DNA of 64,000 nt. Source: Shewanella psychrophila. Its GTDB lineage: Bacteria; Pseudomonadota; Gammaproteobacteria; Enterobacterales; Shewanellaceae. Positions within the stretch are counted from its first letter, which is position 1. Every line of letters starts with the position of its first letter. Under the pieces are notes generated by a model, which saw only the letters and a list, made by a program, of their open reading frames with translations, did no database searches and had not been told where the DNA came from. The DNA is taken from the NCBI RefSeq assembly GCF_002005305.1, contig NZ_CP014782.1, forward strand, positions 434,001 to 498,000. The letters are read 5' to 3'. A program made the translations under genes and the position numbers. Of the stretch, positions 27,698-36,757 are shown one piece after another.

Positions 27698-27702
27698 AGT
27701 CA

Positions 27703-28281
27703 TTAAGCTTTAGAGTCAGAACGGCTCATAAATTTATGCTCGGCCGTGTTTATCTTAATTTTCTCACCATTGGCGATATATTCAGGAACCTGTACCGTCA
27801 GTCCGGTTGAGAGAGTGGCGGGTTTAGTGCGGGCGCTGGCGGAAGCCCCCTTGATTGAAGGGTCAGTTTCTACAATGACCAGATCGACATGGGAGGGGAG
27901 TTCGATAGCAACGGGTGAACCATCGACTGTAAGCACATGCAAGCCTTGAGTCTCTTCTGTGATAAAGAGTAACTCTTCGGCGATGGTGTCTTTGTTGAAA
28001 TGGTAAGGCGTGTAATCTTCTACGTCCATGAAGACATACTCGTCACCATCGATATAAGAGAAGGTCACATCATGGTGACTCAGATCTGCAAGGCTTATCA
28101 TATCGTCGGCCTTGAAGGTATGATCTAGTTTAGAACCCGACGCGACATCGTACATACGCATACGGTATAGGCTGCCTCCAGAGCGTCCCTGTGGAACAGA
28201 ACGTTCAATATCTCTGATGAGAAAGACATTATTGTTGAATTCGATAGCAGTATTTTTTTTAACTTCGCTTGCCTTCGGCAT
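27703..28281 (-). CDS. efpL: Elongation factor P-like protein EfpL (YeiP)
   Basis: A ribosome-binding EF-P paralogue that relieves stalling at proline-rich and related motifs without lysine modification. The 192 residues have the three EF-P domains. The first-domain loop reads SVPQGRSGGSLY, with Arg where EF-P carries its modified Lys. The blocks FSYVDGDEYVFMDVEDYTPY and GASASARTKPATLSTGLTVQVPEYI match YeiP closely. It ends at a bidirectional terminator. Confidence 0.92.
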   Translation of the reverse strand: MPKASEVKKNTAIEFNNNVFLIRDIERSVPQGRSGGSLYRMRMYDVASGSKLDHTFKADDMISLADLSHHDVTFSYIDGDEYVFMDVEDYTPYHFNKDTIAEELLFITEETQGLHVLTVDGSPVAIELPSHVDLVIVETDPSIKGASASARTKPATLSTGLTVQVPEYIANGEKIKINTAEHKFMSRSDSKA

Positions 28282-28428
28282 GATAACAATCTCTAAAAGT
28301 AATTTGGTCAGTAAAATATCATAAGCTTAGGTGGATACCAATCCAGCTTAGATAAAATTAGTGCGAGATTAGATAATACATCCTAATCTGCAGGGCGAGA
28401 GGGCTCAGCGCTATCATTTACTTAAGAA

Positions 28429-30018
28429 TCACTTGCTTAAGATTTCTACTGTTTCTGTGATGCCGGCATCAGTCACGAATTCTCTGTCGTGGCTTATCAA
28501 GATAAAGCTCCCTCGATACTGATTTAACGCTTCAGATAATAGATGTTTCGATTCAATATCTAAATGATTGTCAGGCTCATCGAGTAACAGTAGCGGCAAG
28601 GGTATTTGGTGGGTCGCGATGAGTATAGCAAGCTTCATTTTTTCCCCTCCGCTGAGCCAGCTCGCTTTTCTATGTACACTTTGCCCCCTAAATCCCATTC
28701 CGGCCAGTAAGGTGTGTGCTTGAGTGTCAGCAATGCTAGGGCAATAAATTTTGAGATTACCCAGCAGGGAAAGCGCTTGATTAATTAGCCGAAAGTCTTG
28801 ATCTAAATAAAAGAGTGGAGCTGCTCGTTGAATGTCACCACTGTCTGCTGGCAGCTCTCCTAAAATCACCTTCATCAAGGTCGATTTACCACAAGCATTG
28901 TTGCCCTTCAGGTGCAGCTTATCTCCATGAGACAAGTGCAGTCGGATAAGAGGCGTATCAACATAGGGGATCCGTATGTCTTGGATACTGAGCAGGGTTT
29001 CGGGCTTTTGTGTCTTCACTTTCACACCGGTCTGAATGTACATTGCCTGTGGCTTTAGTGATTCTTTTCGTTGAGATAATTGCCGAATTAATTCGGTATT
29101 GTTTATCTGCTGATTATCCCTTTGTATGGCTCTTGATGAGGATGATTTTTCGGCGTTATCTCGCATAGTATTGAGTAATATTTTAGCCTGACTACCTGAT
29201 TTTCTAAGTCGCTTACCACTCGCGGCCCTTTGTTGTGCTTTCTCATGGTTGAGCTGCGTATGACGAGCTATCTGCTTTTGTTTGCTTTGTGCTTGTGCAA
29301 GCTTGCGATTAACAGCTATCAGATGGGTTTGCTTGCTCGTTTTGTAATGGGAGAAATTGCCTGGATAAAGAGTCAAACCTAGACTCGTCAGTTCATAAAT
29401 GGCCCCTACATGATGTAACAGCGCTCTGTCATGGCTAATTAACAATACCTTTGATTTACTTGTGTTAATTTGTTTTAAAAGCCACTGACGTCCTTTGTTG
29501 TCCAGATGATTAGAAGGCTCATCTAAGATAAGTAGTTCGGCATTTGTGCTAAACAACTTAAGTAGCTGCAACTTTGCTTTTTCGCCACCACTAAGTTGTG
29601 CGCAAGGGGTCTCAGGAGGCAAGGTGATCGCTATTTCAGCAAGCTGTCGGGCCAGATTTTCCCGTACTTGCCAGTTATCTCCTATGATATCTAGTTCTGC
29701 TGCTTGATATTGGCCTGACTCGACCTTCTTTAGCGCGTTTATCTGTGGCGCGACGCCCAAAAATTCTGCAATGCTTTGCCCTGAGTGGCTGTCTATGCCT
29801 TGTTGCTTAAAATAACCAAGATGGTTAAATGAACGAAATACCGAGCCTGAATCTGCTTGTGTTTCGCCCGCTAAAATAGACGCGAGTACTGATTTACCTG
29901 CACCATTGCGACCTATGATGGCAGTAAATTTTTGCTCTATGGAAAAGGAAAGATTGCTAAATAGTCTCTCTCCCGTATCTAGTTTGTATGAAAGTTGCTG
30001 TGCGTTGAGAATTGGCAT
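28429..30018 (-). CDS. ABC-F family ATPase
   Basis: A 529-residue soluble protein with two ABC domains and no membrane part. The first has Walker A GRNGAGKS, signature LSGGEKAKLQLL and Walker B LLILDEPSNHLD. The second has GNNACGKST, LSGGEKMKLAIL and LLLLDEPDNHLD. A basic, Gln/Lys-rich linker separates them. ABC-F proteins act on the ribosome as translation factors or antibiotic-resistance factors; which one this is cannot be told. Confidence 0.87.
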   Translation of the reverse strand: MPILNAQQLSYKLDTGERLFSNLSFSIEQKFTAIIGRNGAGKSVLASILAGETQADSGSVFRSFNHLGYFKQQGIDSHSGQSIAEFLGVAPQINALKKVESGQYQAAELDIIGDNWQVRENLARQLAEIAITLPPETPCAQLSGGEKAKLQLLKLFSTNAELLILDEPSNHLDNKGRQWLLKQINTSKSKVLLISHDRALLHHVGAIYELTSLGLTLYPGNFSHYKTSKQTHLIAVNRKLAQAQSKQKQIARHTQLNHEKAQQRAASGKRLRKSGSQAKILLNTMRDNAEKSSSSRAIQRDNQQINNTELIRQLSQRKESLKPQAMYIQTGVKVKTQKPETLLSIQDIRIPYVDTPLIRLHLSHGDKLHLKGNNACGKSTLMKVILGELPADSGDIQRAAPLFYLDQDFRLINQALSLLGNLKIYCPSIADTQAHTLLAGMGFRGQSVHRKASWLSGGEKMKLAILIATHQIPLPLLLLDEPDNHLDIESKHLLSEALNQYRGSFILISHDREFVTDAGITETVEILSK

Positions 30019-30598
30019 ATTGCCTCCTAAGAAGAGGGAAGCAGGGTGTGCACAATGACTATATTTGGGATCTAATGGTCTGCGATGTGATCAAAAAGGA
30101 CGCCCAAAAGCTTAAACATATAAGACTGGTGGAAATTCGATCGTGCGCTCAATAACAAATTTAAGCCGAAAGTGCCTACTAACCCTGTGGTTCCAAATAA
30201 AAGAATAAAGATGGAAAACAGGTGTTAGTTGTTCATTGAGGCGAAGACTCCGAGATAAGAATGAAGAAATTGAGGTTTACTCACACGCAAGTGCGTGAAG
30301 ATTGAACACGCATCATAAAAGTTAACTTGCTAAAAGTAAACCGCCAAGTATTTGCTTTACCCAATAACGTTATGGGTATGCCAGCTAACATTCTGACCTA
30401 GGTCACAGTATCGCATTCTAAAAGTTGATCTGTTAAGCAAGTATTCAGAATAGTTGGACTAATTAATATTCAATTAAGGCTGATCCATAGAATTAATATT
30501 AAGAGAAGCAATGAGTTTAGATAGAGAGTTGAGCCTTTTTTATCTAAGCAGAAAAAATAATTTTAGGGTGACCGAACCCGGATTACTGAGGTATAGAG
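30019..30598. other. Intergenic region with palindromic site
   Basis: The 580-bp divergent region between the ABC-F gene and the cytochrome gene holds no gene I can support. The perfect palindrome TGACCTAGGTCA at 30394-30405 lies about 200 bp before the cytochrome start. Confidence 0.45.
30394..30405. promoter_or_regulatory. Candidate operator palindrome TGACCTAGGTCA
   Basis: A perfect 12-bp palindrome upstream of a small c-type cytochrome gene. It does not match FNR, CRP or Arc consensus well. The regulator is unknown. Confidence 0.3.
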
Positions 30599-30823
30599 AT
30601 GAAATATTTAACTTTGATCGCCGCGTTAGCTTTTGCTGGTTCTGCCATGGCGGTAGATTGTACCGATTGTCATGAGAAGATTGATGTGGCTGTCCACACT
30701 GAGGCTGAAGCAAGTATCGCAACCTGTAATGATTGCCATGATTTTGAGGGAGCCCATACGCTAGATATGGACATGCATACTCCGGATCTGACCATTGCTG
30801 AGTGTTCAGATTGTCACGAGTGA
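30599..30823 (+). CDS. Very small triheme c-type cytochrome
   Basis: A 74-residue protein with a signal peptide (1-18, ending GSAMA). The 56-residue mature part carries three CxxCH haem-attachment motifs: CTDCH 21-25, CNDCH 43-47 and CSDCH 69-73. Exactly three further histidines (H33, H53, H60) could be distal ligands, so three bis-His haems are possible, about 19 residues per haem. It is much smaller than the tetraheme STC/CctA of Shewanella. Likely a periplasmic electron carrier. GAGG precedes the ATG, and a strong terminator follows. Confidence 0.85.
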   Translation: MKYLTLIAALAFAGSAMAVDCTDCHEKIDVAVHTEAEASIATCNDCHDFEGAHTLDMDMHTPDLTIAECSDCHE

Positions 30824-30865
30824 TCACATTTAGCTAGATATACTGCTTGGTATTGATAGGGATTA

Positions 30866-30891
30866 GCCAGACTTTATCGTCTGGCTTTTTT
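30866..30891 (+). terminator. Terminator of the small cytochrome gene
   Basis: A perfect stem GCCAGAC/GTCTGGC with a 6-nt loop and a T6 run. Confidence 0.88.
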
Positions 30892-30951
30892 GATCTTACA
30901 CCGACACCAATCACAGTGTTCGCTATAAGTGGCTAGCATGAAATAGAAAGC

Positions 30952-30982
30952 AAAAAGCCAGACTCATTGCTGAATCTGGCTT
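30952..30982 (-). terminator. Terminator of tRNA-Pro
   Basis: On the minus strand a GCCAGAT...GTCTGGC hairpin is followed by a T-run, immediately downstream of the tRNA gene. Confidence 0.75.
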
Positions 30983-30990
30983 CTTTAATG

Positions 30991-31067
30991 TGGTCGGGAT
31001 AGCAGGATTTGAACCTGCGATCTCTTGTCCCCCAGACAAGCGCCTTACCGGACTAGGCCATATCCCG
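30991..31067 (-). tRNA. tRNA-Pro (anticodon GGG)
   Basis: A 77-nt cloverleaf on the minus strand with a 7-bp acceptor stem CGGGATA/TATCCCG, discriminator A and encoded CCA. The anticodon arm is CTTGT-CTGGGGG-ACAAG, giving GGG, and the T-arm contains GGTTCAAATCC. The C1-G72 pair and A73 fit bacterial tRNA-Pro. Confidence 0.93.
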
Positions 31068-31214
31068 AAATTTCTTAGAACTTAAACTGTTTCTAAGAAC
31101 ACCTAAATATCTTTTTCGTGGGGGCTATTTAGGTGAGGCAGAACTTTAGCAAGTCACTTAAGATTCTGCAAGCGATTAGTCAACAAGCTTGATCTAATCG
31201 CTTAGTTTATAAGC

Positions 31215-31260
31215 TTTTTAGCCAGTAATTATTCAGTTGGCATTAATTACTGGCTAAAAA
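31215..31260. repeat. Perfect 17-bp inverted repeat
   Basis: TTTTTAGCCAGTAATTA at 31215-31231 and its exact complement at 31244-31260 flank a 12-nt loop. One more pair extends the stem. The T-run lies on the 5' side in both orientations, so it is not a usual terminator. Another 10-bp stem (CACCTAAATA/TATTTAGGTG) lies at 31100-31135. Confidence 0.6.
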
Positions 31261-31293
31261 GGGCACTTTAAATAATGCGCGATTAGCTATGCC

Positions 31294-33081
31294 TTAGTTA
31301 TTGTACAGCCTGCGACCTTCACGCATCACTTCGATGAGTTCCGGTGCACTCATCTTCTTACGCAGGCGCTGCTCGTAATTTTCATCATAGATACGGTACT
31401 TACCGTGTCTGTCGATCACCGTAATCTCTGATTTTTGATAGATGCCAAATATACGATTATCACCGACATATACCCAAGACTCTGCATCAGGTTGCAACAA
31501 ACTTCGACCAGCGCTGTAATCGGTTGCCGGATTTGTGCAGCCAAGGACTTGAGTCATTAACGTAGGAGCAATGCCATAGTGACTGGTACGATAATTTACG
31601 TCTTTTGCAGGTGATTTCGGCCAGTGAATCACTAAGGGGACCTGAACATTGGCTGGAGAGAGATTACCTCGAGCTTCGTCCGGGTTACTGGTGAACAACT
31701 TTCCACTGACGCCTGTAATGATGACTAAGGTATCTGCTGGCAGAGCAGTGATAATTTTTTCAATCTCTTGATCGATAAAATTCAGCGACTGACGATATTG
31801 ATTGAATAAGACTCGCTGGGCAGGTGTTAATTTCTGCTCAGACTGGACTGTCTCGATACCCAAAAAGCCGATAGGGGTATCATAGCTGTCAGGGGCTCTT
31901 AAGTTGATGAGGCCAAACCAAGGACTATTTTGTGTCTGTTGCCAGGTTTGAAATCCTGAAACCGTTTCAAGGTCTTGAGCTGCATCGCTACTATTTGGAG
32001 CCGATAATATCTGTTCAAAATCATCATAGATGGCTTTTGGCATTTGACTGGCGTGTTCGCCTGAGAATAAACCTAACTGATAGCCCTGTTGCTTCAATAT
32101 TTGAGTCAGTAGTGGAGGGGTTTGTGATAAACCACTGGAATTGATATAGCTGCCTTGAAGCCCATAAAGAATGGAGAACATACCGCTGTTGAATTGATTG
32201 CCGCCACTGATGTGGTGAAGGAACTCTTGATTGGCATCGCCATACTGGCTGAAGAAGGGCATGGTTTTGCTGTTGACCATATCAGCTCTAAGACTATCTA
32301 TGGTTAGTAATAAGATATTAGGCTGCACTTCATTAGTCTTAGTGCATTGCAGTGGCCGCTTAGGGTAATTTAAACTGCTTTTTAGGGATGAGCTTGCTTT
32401 AGGCCGCGTTGAACTGTCTATGCCATGACTTTCCATAAATGAGCGGGCAGTAGCAGGGTAGGAGAGCGGGTAAGCATCGTCTAGGCGGGTGATCTCAGTG
32501 ATATCTGCGGCATCGGCCCAGATATGGATCAGATGACTGCTGATAAAACATAGACCCACAAAAGCGACGACCTTATTACCACGACGTACCTTGTGGATTT
32601 TTTCGATCCGTTTCCAAAGGAAATTTGCCGCCGTGAGCTCAATGGCTAAAATCCCTAAGGGGGTAATGATATAGGAGGTACCACGAAGCAGAGCATTGAG
32701 ATCAGCCCAAGCCAGATCGAACACAAATGGACTCAGGTGTAGACCATAATCATCATAAATGATGGTGTCGTAGAGTAAAATACATAAACTTAAAGTCGCA
32801 ACACTTGCCGCATAGCCACGTAAAATCTTGGAATAGGGCAGTAAGAAGGTGACGGGAAAAACCAGTACTAAATAAACGATAAAGGCCAAGAAGCTAAAGT
32901 GACCTATGGTACTGACGGCCAAATAGCCCCAGCCAATCCAAGTTTCAGGATGGCCTACCGTATCGAGATAGCGGAAACCCACAATCATGGCAAGAAAGCC
33001 GTTGAAGAAGGCAAACCAATGTCCCCAGCTCACCAAGCGTGATACACGATCACGCCCCATTTCCTTTTTACGCTCGACCAT
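31294..33081 (-). CDS. lapC: Inner-membrane sulfatase-like LPS regulator LapC/YejM/PbgA
   Basis: A 595-residue protein with five N-terminal transmembrane helices (DUF3413 region, about 1-215) and a periplasmic sulfatase-like domain (from about 250: NILLLTIDSLRADMVNSKTMPFF). The E. coli orthologue (586 residues) senses LPS in the inner membrane and restrains LpxC proteolysis through LapB. The gene is upstream of no other minus-strand gene in the block but follows yejL on that strand. Its start at 33081 has a GGAG site. The yejM-yejL / yejK arrangement is the conserved gammaproteobacterial one. Confidence 0.92.
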   Translation of the reverse strand: MVERKKEMGRDRVSRLVSWGHWFAFFNGFLAMIVGFRYLDTVGHPETWIGWGYLAVSTIGHFSFLAFIVYLVLVFPVTFLLPYSKILRGYAASVATLSLCILLYDTIIYDDYGLHLSPFVFDLAWADLNALLRGTSYIITPLGILAIELTAANFLWKRIEKIHKVRRGNKVVAFVGLCFISSHLIHIWADAADITEITRLDDAYPLSYPATARSFMESHGIDSSTRPKASSSLKSSLNYPKRPLQCTKTNEVQPNILLLTIDSLRADMVNSKTMPFFSQYGDANQEFLHHISGGNQFNSGMFSILYGLQGSYINSSGLSQTPPLLTQILKQQGYQLGLFSGEHASQMPKAIYDDFEQILSAPNSSDAAQDLETVSGFQTWQQTQNSPWFGLINLRAPDSYDTPIGFLGIETVQSEQKLTPAQRVLFNQYRQSLNFIDQEIEKIITALPADTLVIITGVSGKLFTSNPDEARGNLSPANVQVPLVIHWPKSPAKDVNYRTSHYGIAPTLMTQVLGCTNPATDYSAGRSLLQPDAESWVYVGDNRIFGIYQKSEITVIDRHGKYRIYDENYEQRLRKKMSAPELIEVMREGRRLYNN

Positions 33082-33182
33082 GTGGCTCCGCTTAGCGTTT
33101 AAGTGCTTATTTTATTAGATACTAATGTATCTTATGTGTTTTTTTACGTGTTTAGCTAGTTTTCAATGCACAAAGGCATTAA

Positions 33183-33398
33183 TTAGCTTTTAACAGATTG
33201 AGATAAGGCTTTTGAAAACTGCTCAGCTACTTGGACTCTGGCTTCTTGAGGTACTTTACGCGCAAGAAGATCTGTCACACAGTTACCCAATACCATGAGT
33301 CTTAAGTCAGTCGGTGCCTGGTGCTTATCCATCACAGCACTGATTTCAGCAATAAGTGATTCGACTTGAGTGTTTGAATATTTTGATTGTATAGCCAT
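33183..33398 (-). CDS. yejL: YejL family protein (DUF1414)
   Basis: A 71-residue soluble protein with the conserved blocks YSNTQVESLIAEI and HQAPTDLRLMVLGNCVTDLLA. It sits just upstream of lapC on the same strand and divergent from yejK, as in other gammaproteobacteria. Function unknown. Confidence 0.92.
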   Translation of the reverse strand: MAIQSKYSNTQVESLIAEISAVMDKHQAPTDLRLMVLGNCVTDLLARKVPQEARVQVAEQFSKALSQSVKS

Positions 33399-33722
33399 AT
33401 TAAAAATGTGTTTCGGTTACCTAGATATTTGGCGCTTATGATAACCGAAATTCAGCCTAAGCACGATATCATTGCACTGGTTAGCCCGATATTGATACCA
33501 ATATTCTCTTTTACCTGTGTAAATATGACTAATGACTCTTTTGGATAAGATTTTCAGGCAAGTCTTAGTCATCTTATTCTTGAAGCAGGATTTCAATTGG
33601 GGCAATATAGGCTCATTAAAATTGACCCAAAAGTGAGGTTCTGTTTAAGCGATTCCAGTCGCGGCATCAGAGACTTTTTATTGGTGAAATTACATTTTTA
33701 ACCATTATCTTTATCGAGACTT

Positions 33723-34754
33723 ATGAGCATAAACGTCGAACAAGCCATCATCCATGCCATTATTCAAAATAGTGAGGGGCAGTTAAGCTGTCGATTGCGT
33801 CCCCAACCTTTATTAAACGGCGAAGCCGTTGAAGCCATGTTGGATGAATTACATCAAACATATACAACAAAGGCGGGTAAGGGATTTGGGCATTTTGGTA
33901 TCTCTGGTGAAGATGGTGAGGCTAATCCTAAATTTATGGAGGCGTTAACTGAGTACCGAAATGGTGAACTTGGTTTTGTCGAGTTTTCCGGTTTGGCGGG
34001 TAAATTATTGCAGGAAGAGTTGTCCAAATATGATTTCAGTCAAGGTGGTTACTTGCTCCTGTCTTGTTATACCCATATGACCAGTGACTATCTGTATGTT
34101 TCTTTGCTTAATGCTAAATCATCGATGACAGTGCTCGATGATATGGAACTCTCGAAAAATACGCATTTAGATCTTAAGGATGTCCAACTTGCGGCGCGTA
34201 TCGATTTGACCGAATGGCAGGCAGATGAAGATTCACGTAAATATATCTCCTTTATACGAGGGCGTGCGGGCAGAAAGGTTGCCGATTTCTTCCTCGATTT
34301 TATGGGCTGCGTAGAAGGGGTCAACACTAAGGTTCAGAACAAGCAGTTGATGAATGCCGTCGAAGATTTCGTTTCTAGCAGCGAACTGACCAAAGACGAA
34401 CGTCAGCAGTGTCGTGAGAAGGTTTTCGATTATTGTACCGAGCGTTGTGATGTTGGTGCCGATATTGAAATTAAAGATCTCGCCGATGAGCTCGCCGATA
34501 GTGGCATGGACTCTTTCTATGATTTTGCCAAAGGTGGCGAATATGAACTTGAAGATGAGTTTCCTGGGGATAAGCCAACTTTACGCCAACTGAAGAAGTT
34601 TTCCGGTACTGGCGGTGGCGTGACACTTAGCTTCGATGGAGCACACCTTGGTGAGCGGGTTATGTACGATCCCATTTCTGATACCATAATGATCAAAGGT
34701 GTTCCGGCTAACCTAAAAGATCAACTCGATCGTCGTTTGAAGGGTGGGCAGTAA
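33723..34754 (+). CDS. yejK: Nucleoid-associated protein YejK (NdpA)
   Basis: A 343-residue nucleoid-associated protein. It starts MSINVEQAIIHAIIQN and carries the family blocks KAGKGFGHFG and FIRGRAGRKVADFFLDFMGC. The stop is followed by a tandem array that repeats the last ~31 codons plus 3' sequence. The product itself appears intact, ending LKDQLDRRLKGGQ. Confidence 0.93.
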   Translation: MSINVEQAIIHAIIQNSEGQLSCRLRPQPLLNGEAVEAMLDELHQTYTTKAGKGFGHFGISGEDGEANPKFMEALTEYRNGELGFVEFSGLAGKLLQEELSKYDFSQGGYLLLSCYTHMTSDYLYVSLLNAKSSMTVLDDMELSKNTHLDLKDVQLAARIDLTEWQADEDSRKYISFIRGRAGRKVADFFLDFMGCVEGVNTKVQNKQLMNAVEDFVSSSELTKDERQQCREKVFDYCTERCDVGADIEIKDLADELADSGMDSFYDFAKGGEYELEDEFPGDKPTLRQLKKFSGTGGGVTLSFDGAHLGERVMYDPISDTIMIKGVPANLKDQLDRRLKGGQ

Positions 34755-35195
34755 TCCTTTAGGTTTTATTGATTGTTGAAGCATGTACGATTCAATATTT
34801 TCCGACACCATTATGATTAAAGGTGTTCCGACTAACCTAAAAGATCAACTCGATCGTCCTTTGAAGGGTGGGCAGTAATCCTTTAGGTTTTATTGATTGT
34901 TGAAGCATGTACGATTCAACATTTTCCGACACCATTATGATTAATGGTGTTCCGACTAACCTAAAAGATCAACTCGATCGTCGTTTGAAGGGTGGGCAGT
35001 AATCCTTTAGGTTTTATTGATTGTTGAAGCATGTACGATTCAACATTTTCCGACACCATAATGATCAAAGGTGTTCCGGTTAACCTAAAAGATCAACTCG
35101 ATCGTCGTTTGAAGGGTGGTCAGTAATCCTTTAGGTTTTATTGATTGTTGAAGCATGTACGATTCAATATTTTCCGCTACTATCATGATCAAAGG
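34662..35195 (+). repeat. Tandem duplication of yejK 3' end, 124-bp period
   Basis: The end of yejK is followed by three further full copies and one partial copy. The GTTCCG landmark falls at 34701, 34825, 34949 and 35073, giving an exact 124-bp period. Each extra copy keeps an ATG and an open 31-codon frame ending in GGQ-stop (34783-34878, 34907-35002, 35031-35126), each translating to a near-copy of the YejK C-terminus. Copies differ at a few bases, and the gene copy is one codon shorter. The partial fourth copy stops at 35195, at the start of the disrupted terminator. Confidence 0.92.
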
Positions 35196-35199
35196 CGCC
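35191..35199 (+). terminator. Left half of yejK terminator split by a Tn5-type element
   Basis: AAAGGCGCC here and GGCGCCTTTTTT at 36701-36712 are the two arms of a hairpin with a T-run. Between them lies the insertion sequence. Removing it and one copy of a degraded 9-bp target duplication restores AAAGGCGCC-ATCA-GGCGCCTTTTTT. Confidence 0.7.
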
Positions 35200-35220
35200 A
35201 TTTGGCTGTCTTTTATACAC

Positions 35221-35254
35221 AAATCCCTGTTAAGAAATTAACAGGGATTTTTTT
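35221..35254 (+). terminator. Terminator inside left end of Tn5-type element
   Basis: A perfect 13-bp stem AAATCCCTGTTAA/TTAACAGGGATTT with a GAAA loop and a T7 run. It probably shields the transposase gene from outside transcription. Confidence 0.8.
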
Positions 35255-35310
35255 GAACTAATTTTCAATTTCATGATCCGAACTTTTAACCTTATTAAGG
35301 AGATAAAGTG

Positions 35311-36682
35311 ATGATTCATGAGCATCTACAGTGGGCACAACAGCAATTTGGGCAATCTGATTTAGGAGAGCCTAGAAGAACCGCTCGTCTGGTAAAGTTA
35401 GCTTCTACTCTAGCTAATGAACCAGGGAAACCTATCGTGAATGTGACACTGTCTCCTGCAGATATGGAAGGTGCGTATCGCTTTATCCGCAACGAGAACA
35501 TCAAAGCTGAAGCCATCGCTGAGTCTGGTTTTCAAGCCACAGTAGAGCGAGCGCAACAACATGATTTATTACTTGCTCTAGAAGATACCCCCACGCTCAT
35601 ATACCAACATCGTTCGATAAAAGGTGACTTAGGCCATGCAGGACGCGGTAAGGCACAAAGAGGCATGTTAGCGCATAGTATTTTACTGTTTTCACCTGAA
35701 GAAAAGAACGTAGTTGGTCTTATTGAGCAATTACGCTGGAGTCGTGATGTGAGTAAAACCGGCCAACGAGAGCAACACGCTACTCGTCCCGATGAGGAAA
35801 AAGAAAGCGTAAAATGGCAAACGGCTTCAGAGTCGATGACTCAGCGTCTACAGTCCAAGATGGCCGATGTTATTTCTGTTTGTGATAGAGAAGCCGATAT
35901 ATACGAGTACCTACTCTATAAGCTTAACGCTCAGCAACGGTTTGTGGTTCGCTCAATGCAGAGCCGATGCATTGAAGAGAGTGAAGATAAGCTTTATCAG
36001 TTCGCCAGTGAATGACAAAGCGCGGGGCAAAAACAGCTTAATATTGCTCAAAAGGGGGGCGTAAAGCCAGAACGGTAACACTTGATATCACTTACGCTCC
36101 AATTAGCCTAAAAGTGCTTGCAAATAAAAAGGACAATCATTGCCAATGTATTATGTAGGGTGTTGTGAACGAAGCAGTCACGACAAACCGTTAAGTTGGC
36201 ACCTTTTAACCAGCGAGCCTGTTACCAATAAAGAACAGGCCTTAAAAATCATCAGTTACTACGAAAAACGTTGGTTAGTTGAGGAATATCATAAAGTCTG
36301 GAAGAGCGACGGTACAGATATAGAGAGCTTAAGGCTGCAAAGCAAAGATAATATGGAACGGCTTGTTACGATTAGCGGTTTTATTGCGACAAGGGTGCTC
36401 CAGCTAAAATTTGCGAATATGCAGGCAGGAGACGTGAGTTGCGAGCAGGTTCTGTCGACAAAAGCGTGGAAACTACTTTGGCTAAAGCGAGTGGGTAGCG
36501 AGCTACCGAAAGAGGCACCCAATATGGGCTGGGCTTATCAAGAATTAGCGAGGTTAGGTGGCTGGAAAGATACGAAGCGGACAGGAAAAGCTTTAGTGAA
36601 AGTAATATGGCAAGGATGGCTTAAGTTGCAAACCACCCTTGAAGGCTACGAGTTAGCAATGTCTCTTGAGTTTAACTTGTGA
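35311..36682 (+). pseudogene. Tn5-type transposase, frameshifted
   Basis: The frame is intact from 35311 to 36015 and again from about 36140 to 36682. Between them at least two frame changes are needed to join the recognisable sequence, including one near a G6 run at 36054-36059. The three catalytic residues are still encoded: Asp in ALEDTPTLIYQH, Asp in SVCDREADIYEY (nearly identical to Tn5) and Glu in YEKRWLVEEYHKVWK. The start follows AAGGAG. The element should be unable to transpose by itself. Confidence 0.88.
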
Positions 36683-36700
36683 TCAAGAGACAGCCCATCA

Positions 36701-36712
36701 GGCGCCTTTTTT
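36701..36712 (+). terminator. Right half of the split yejK terminator
   Basis: GGCGCCTTTTTT pairs with AAAGGCGCC at 35191-35199 on the other side of the insertion sequence. Confidence 0.7.
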
Positions 36713-36757
36713 ATTGACCGTGTATTGTCCTGAAATACATTTAAACTTTAAGAGCCG

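Larger units (their letters stand above)
35206..36693 (+). mobile_element. Decayed Tn5/IS50-type (IS4-family) insertion sequence
   Basis: The ends are CTGTCTTTTATACACAAAT (left, 35206-35224) and CTGTCTCTTGATCACAAGT (right, read inward, 36675-36693), both close to Tn5 outer and inner ends. The 1488-bp element carries a transposase with several frameshifts. Flanks GCCATTTGG and CCCATCAGG agree at 6 of 9 positions and are best read as a mutated 9-bp duplication of GCCATCAGG. The transposase stop overlaps the right end, as in IS50. Confidence 0.85.

Noticed and set aside
30540..30827. 95-residue frame antisense to the small cytochrome
   Set aside because: It lies opposite a gene with signal peptide and three CxxCH motifs and has no ribosome-binding site or family features.
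30991..33081. Integrated island at tRNA-Pro
   Set aside because: No integrase and no repeat of the tRNA 3' end were seen near it; the genes beside it are conserved chromosomal ones.
34662..35195. CRISPR array
   Set aside because: The units are contiguous copies of a gene end without unique spacers, and no cas genes are present.
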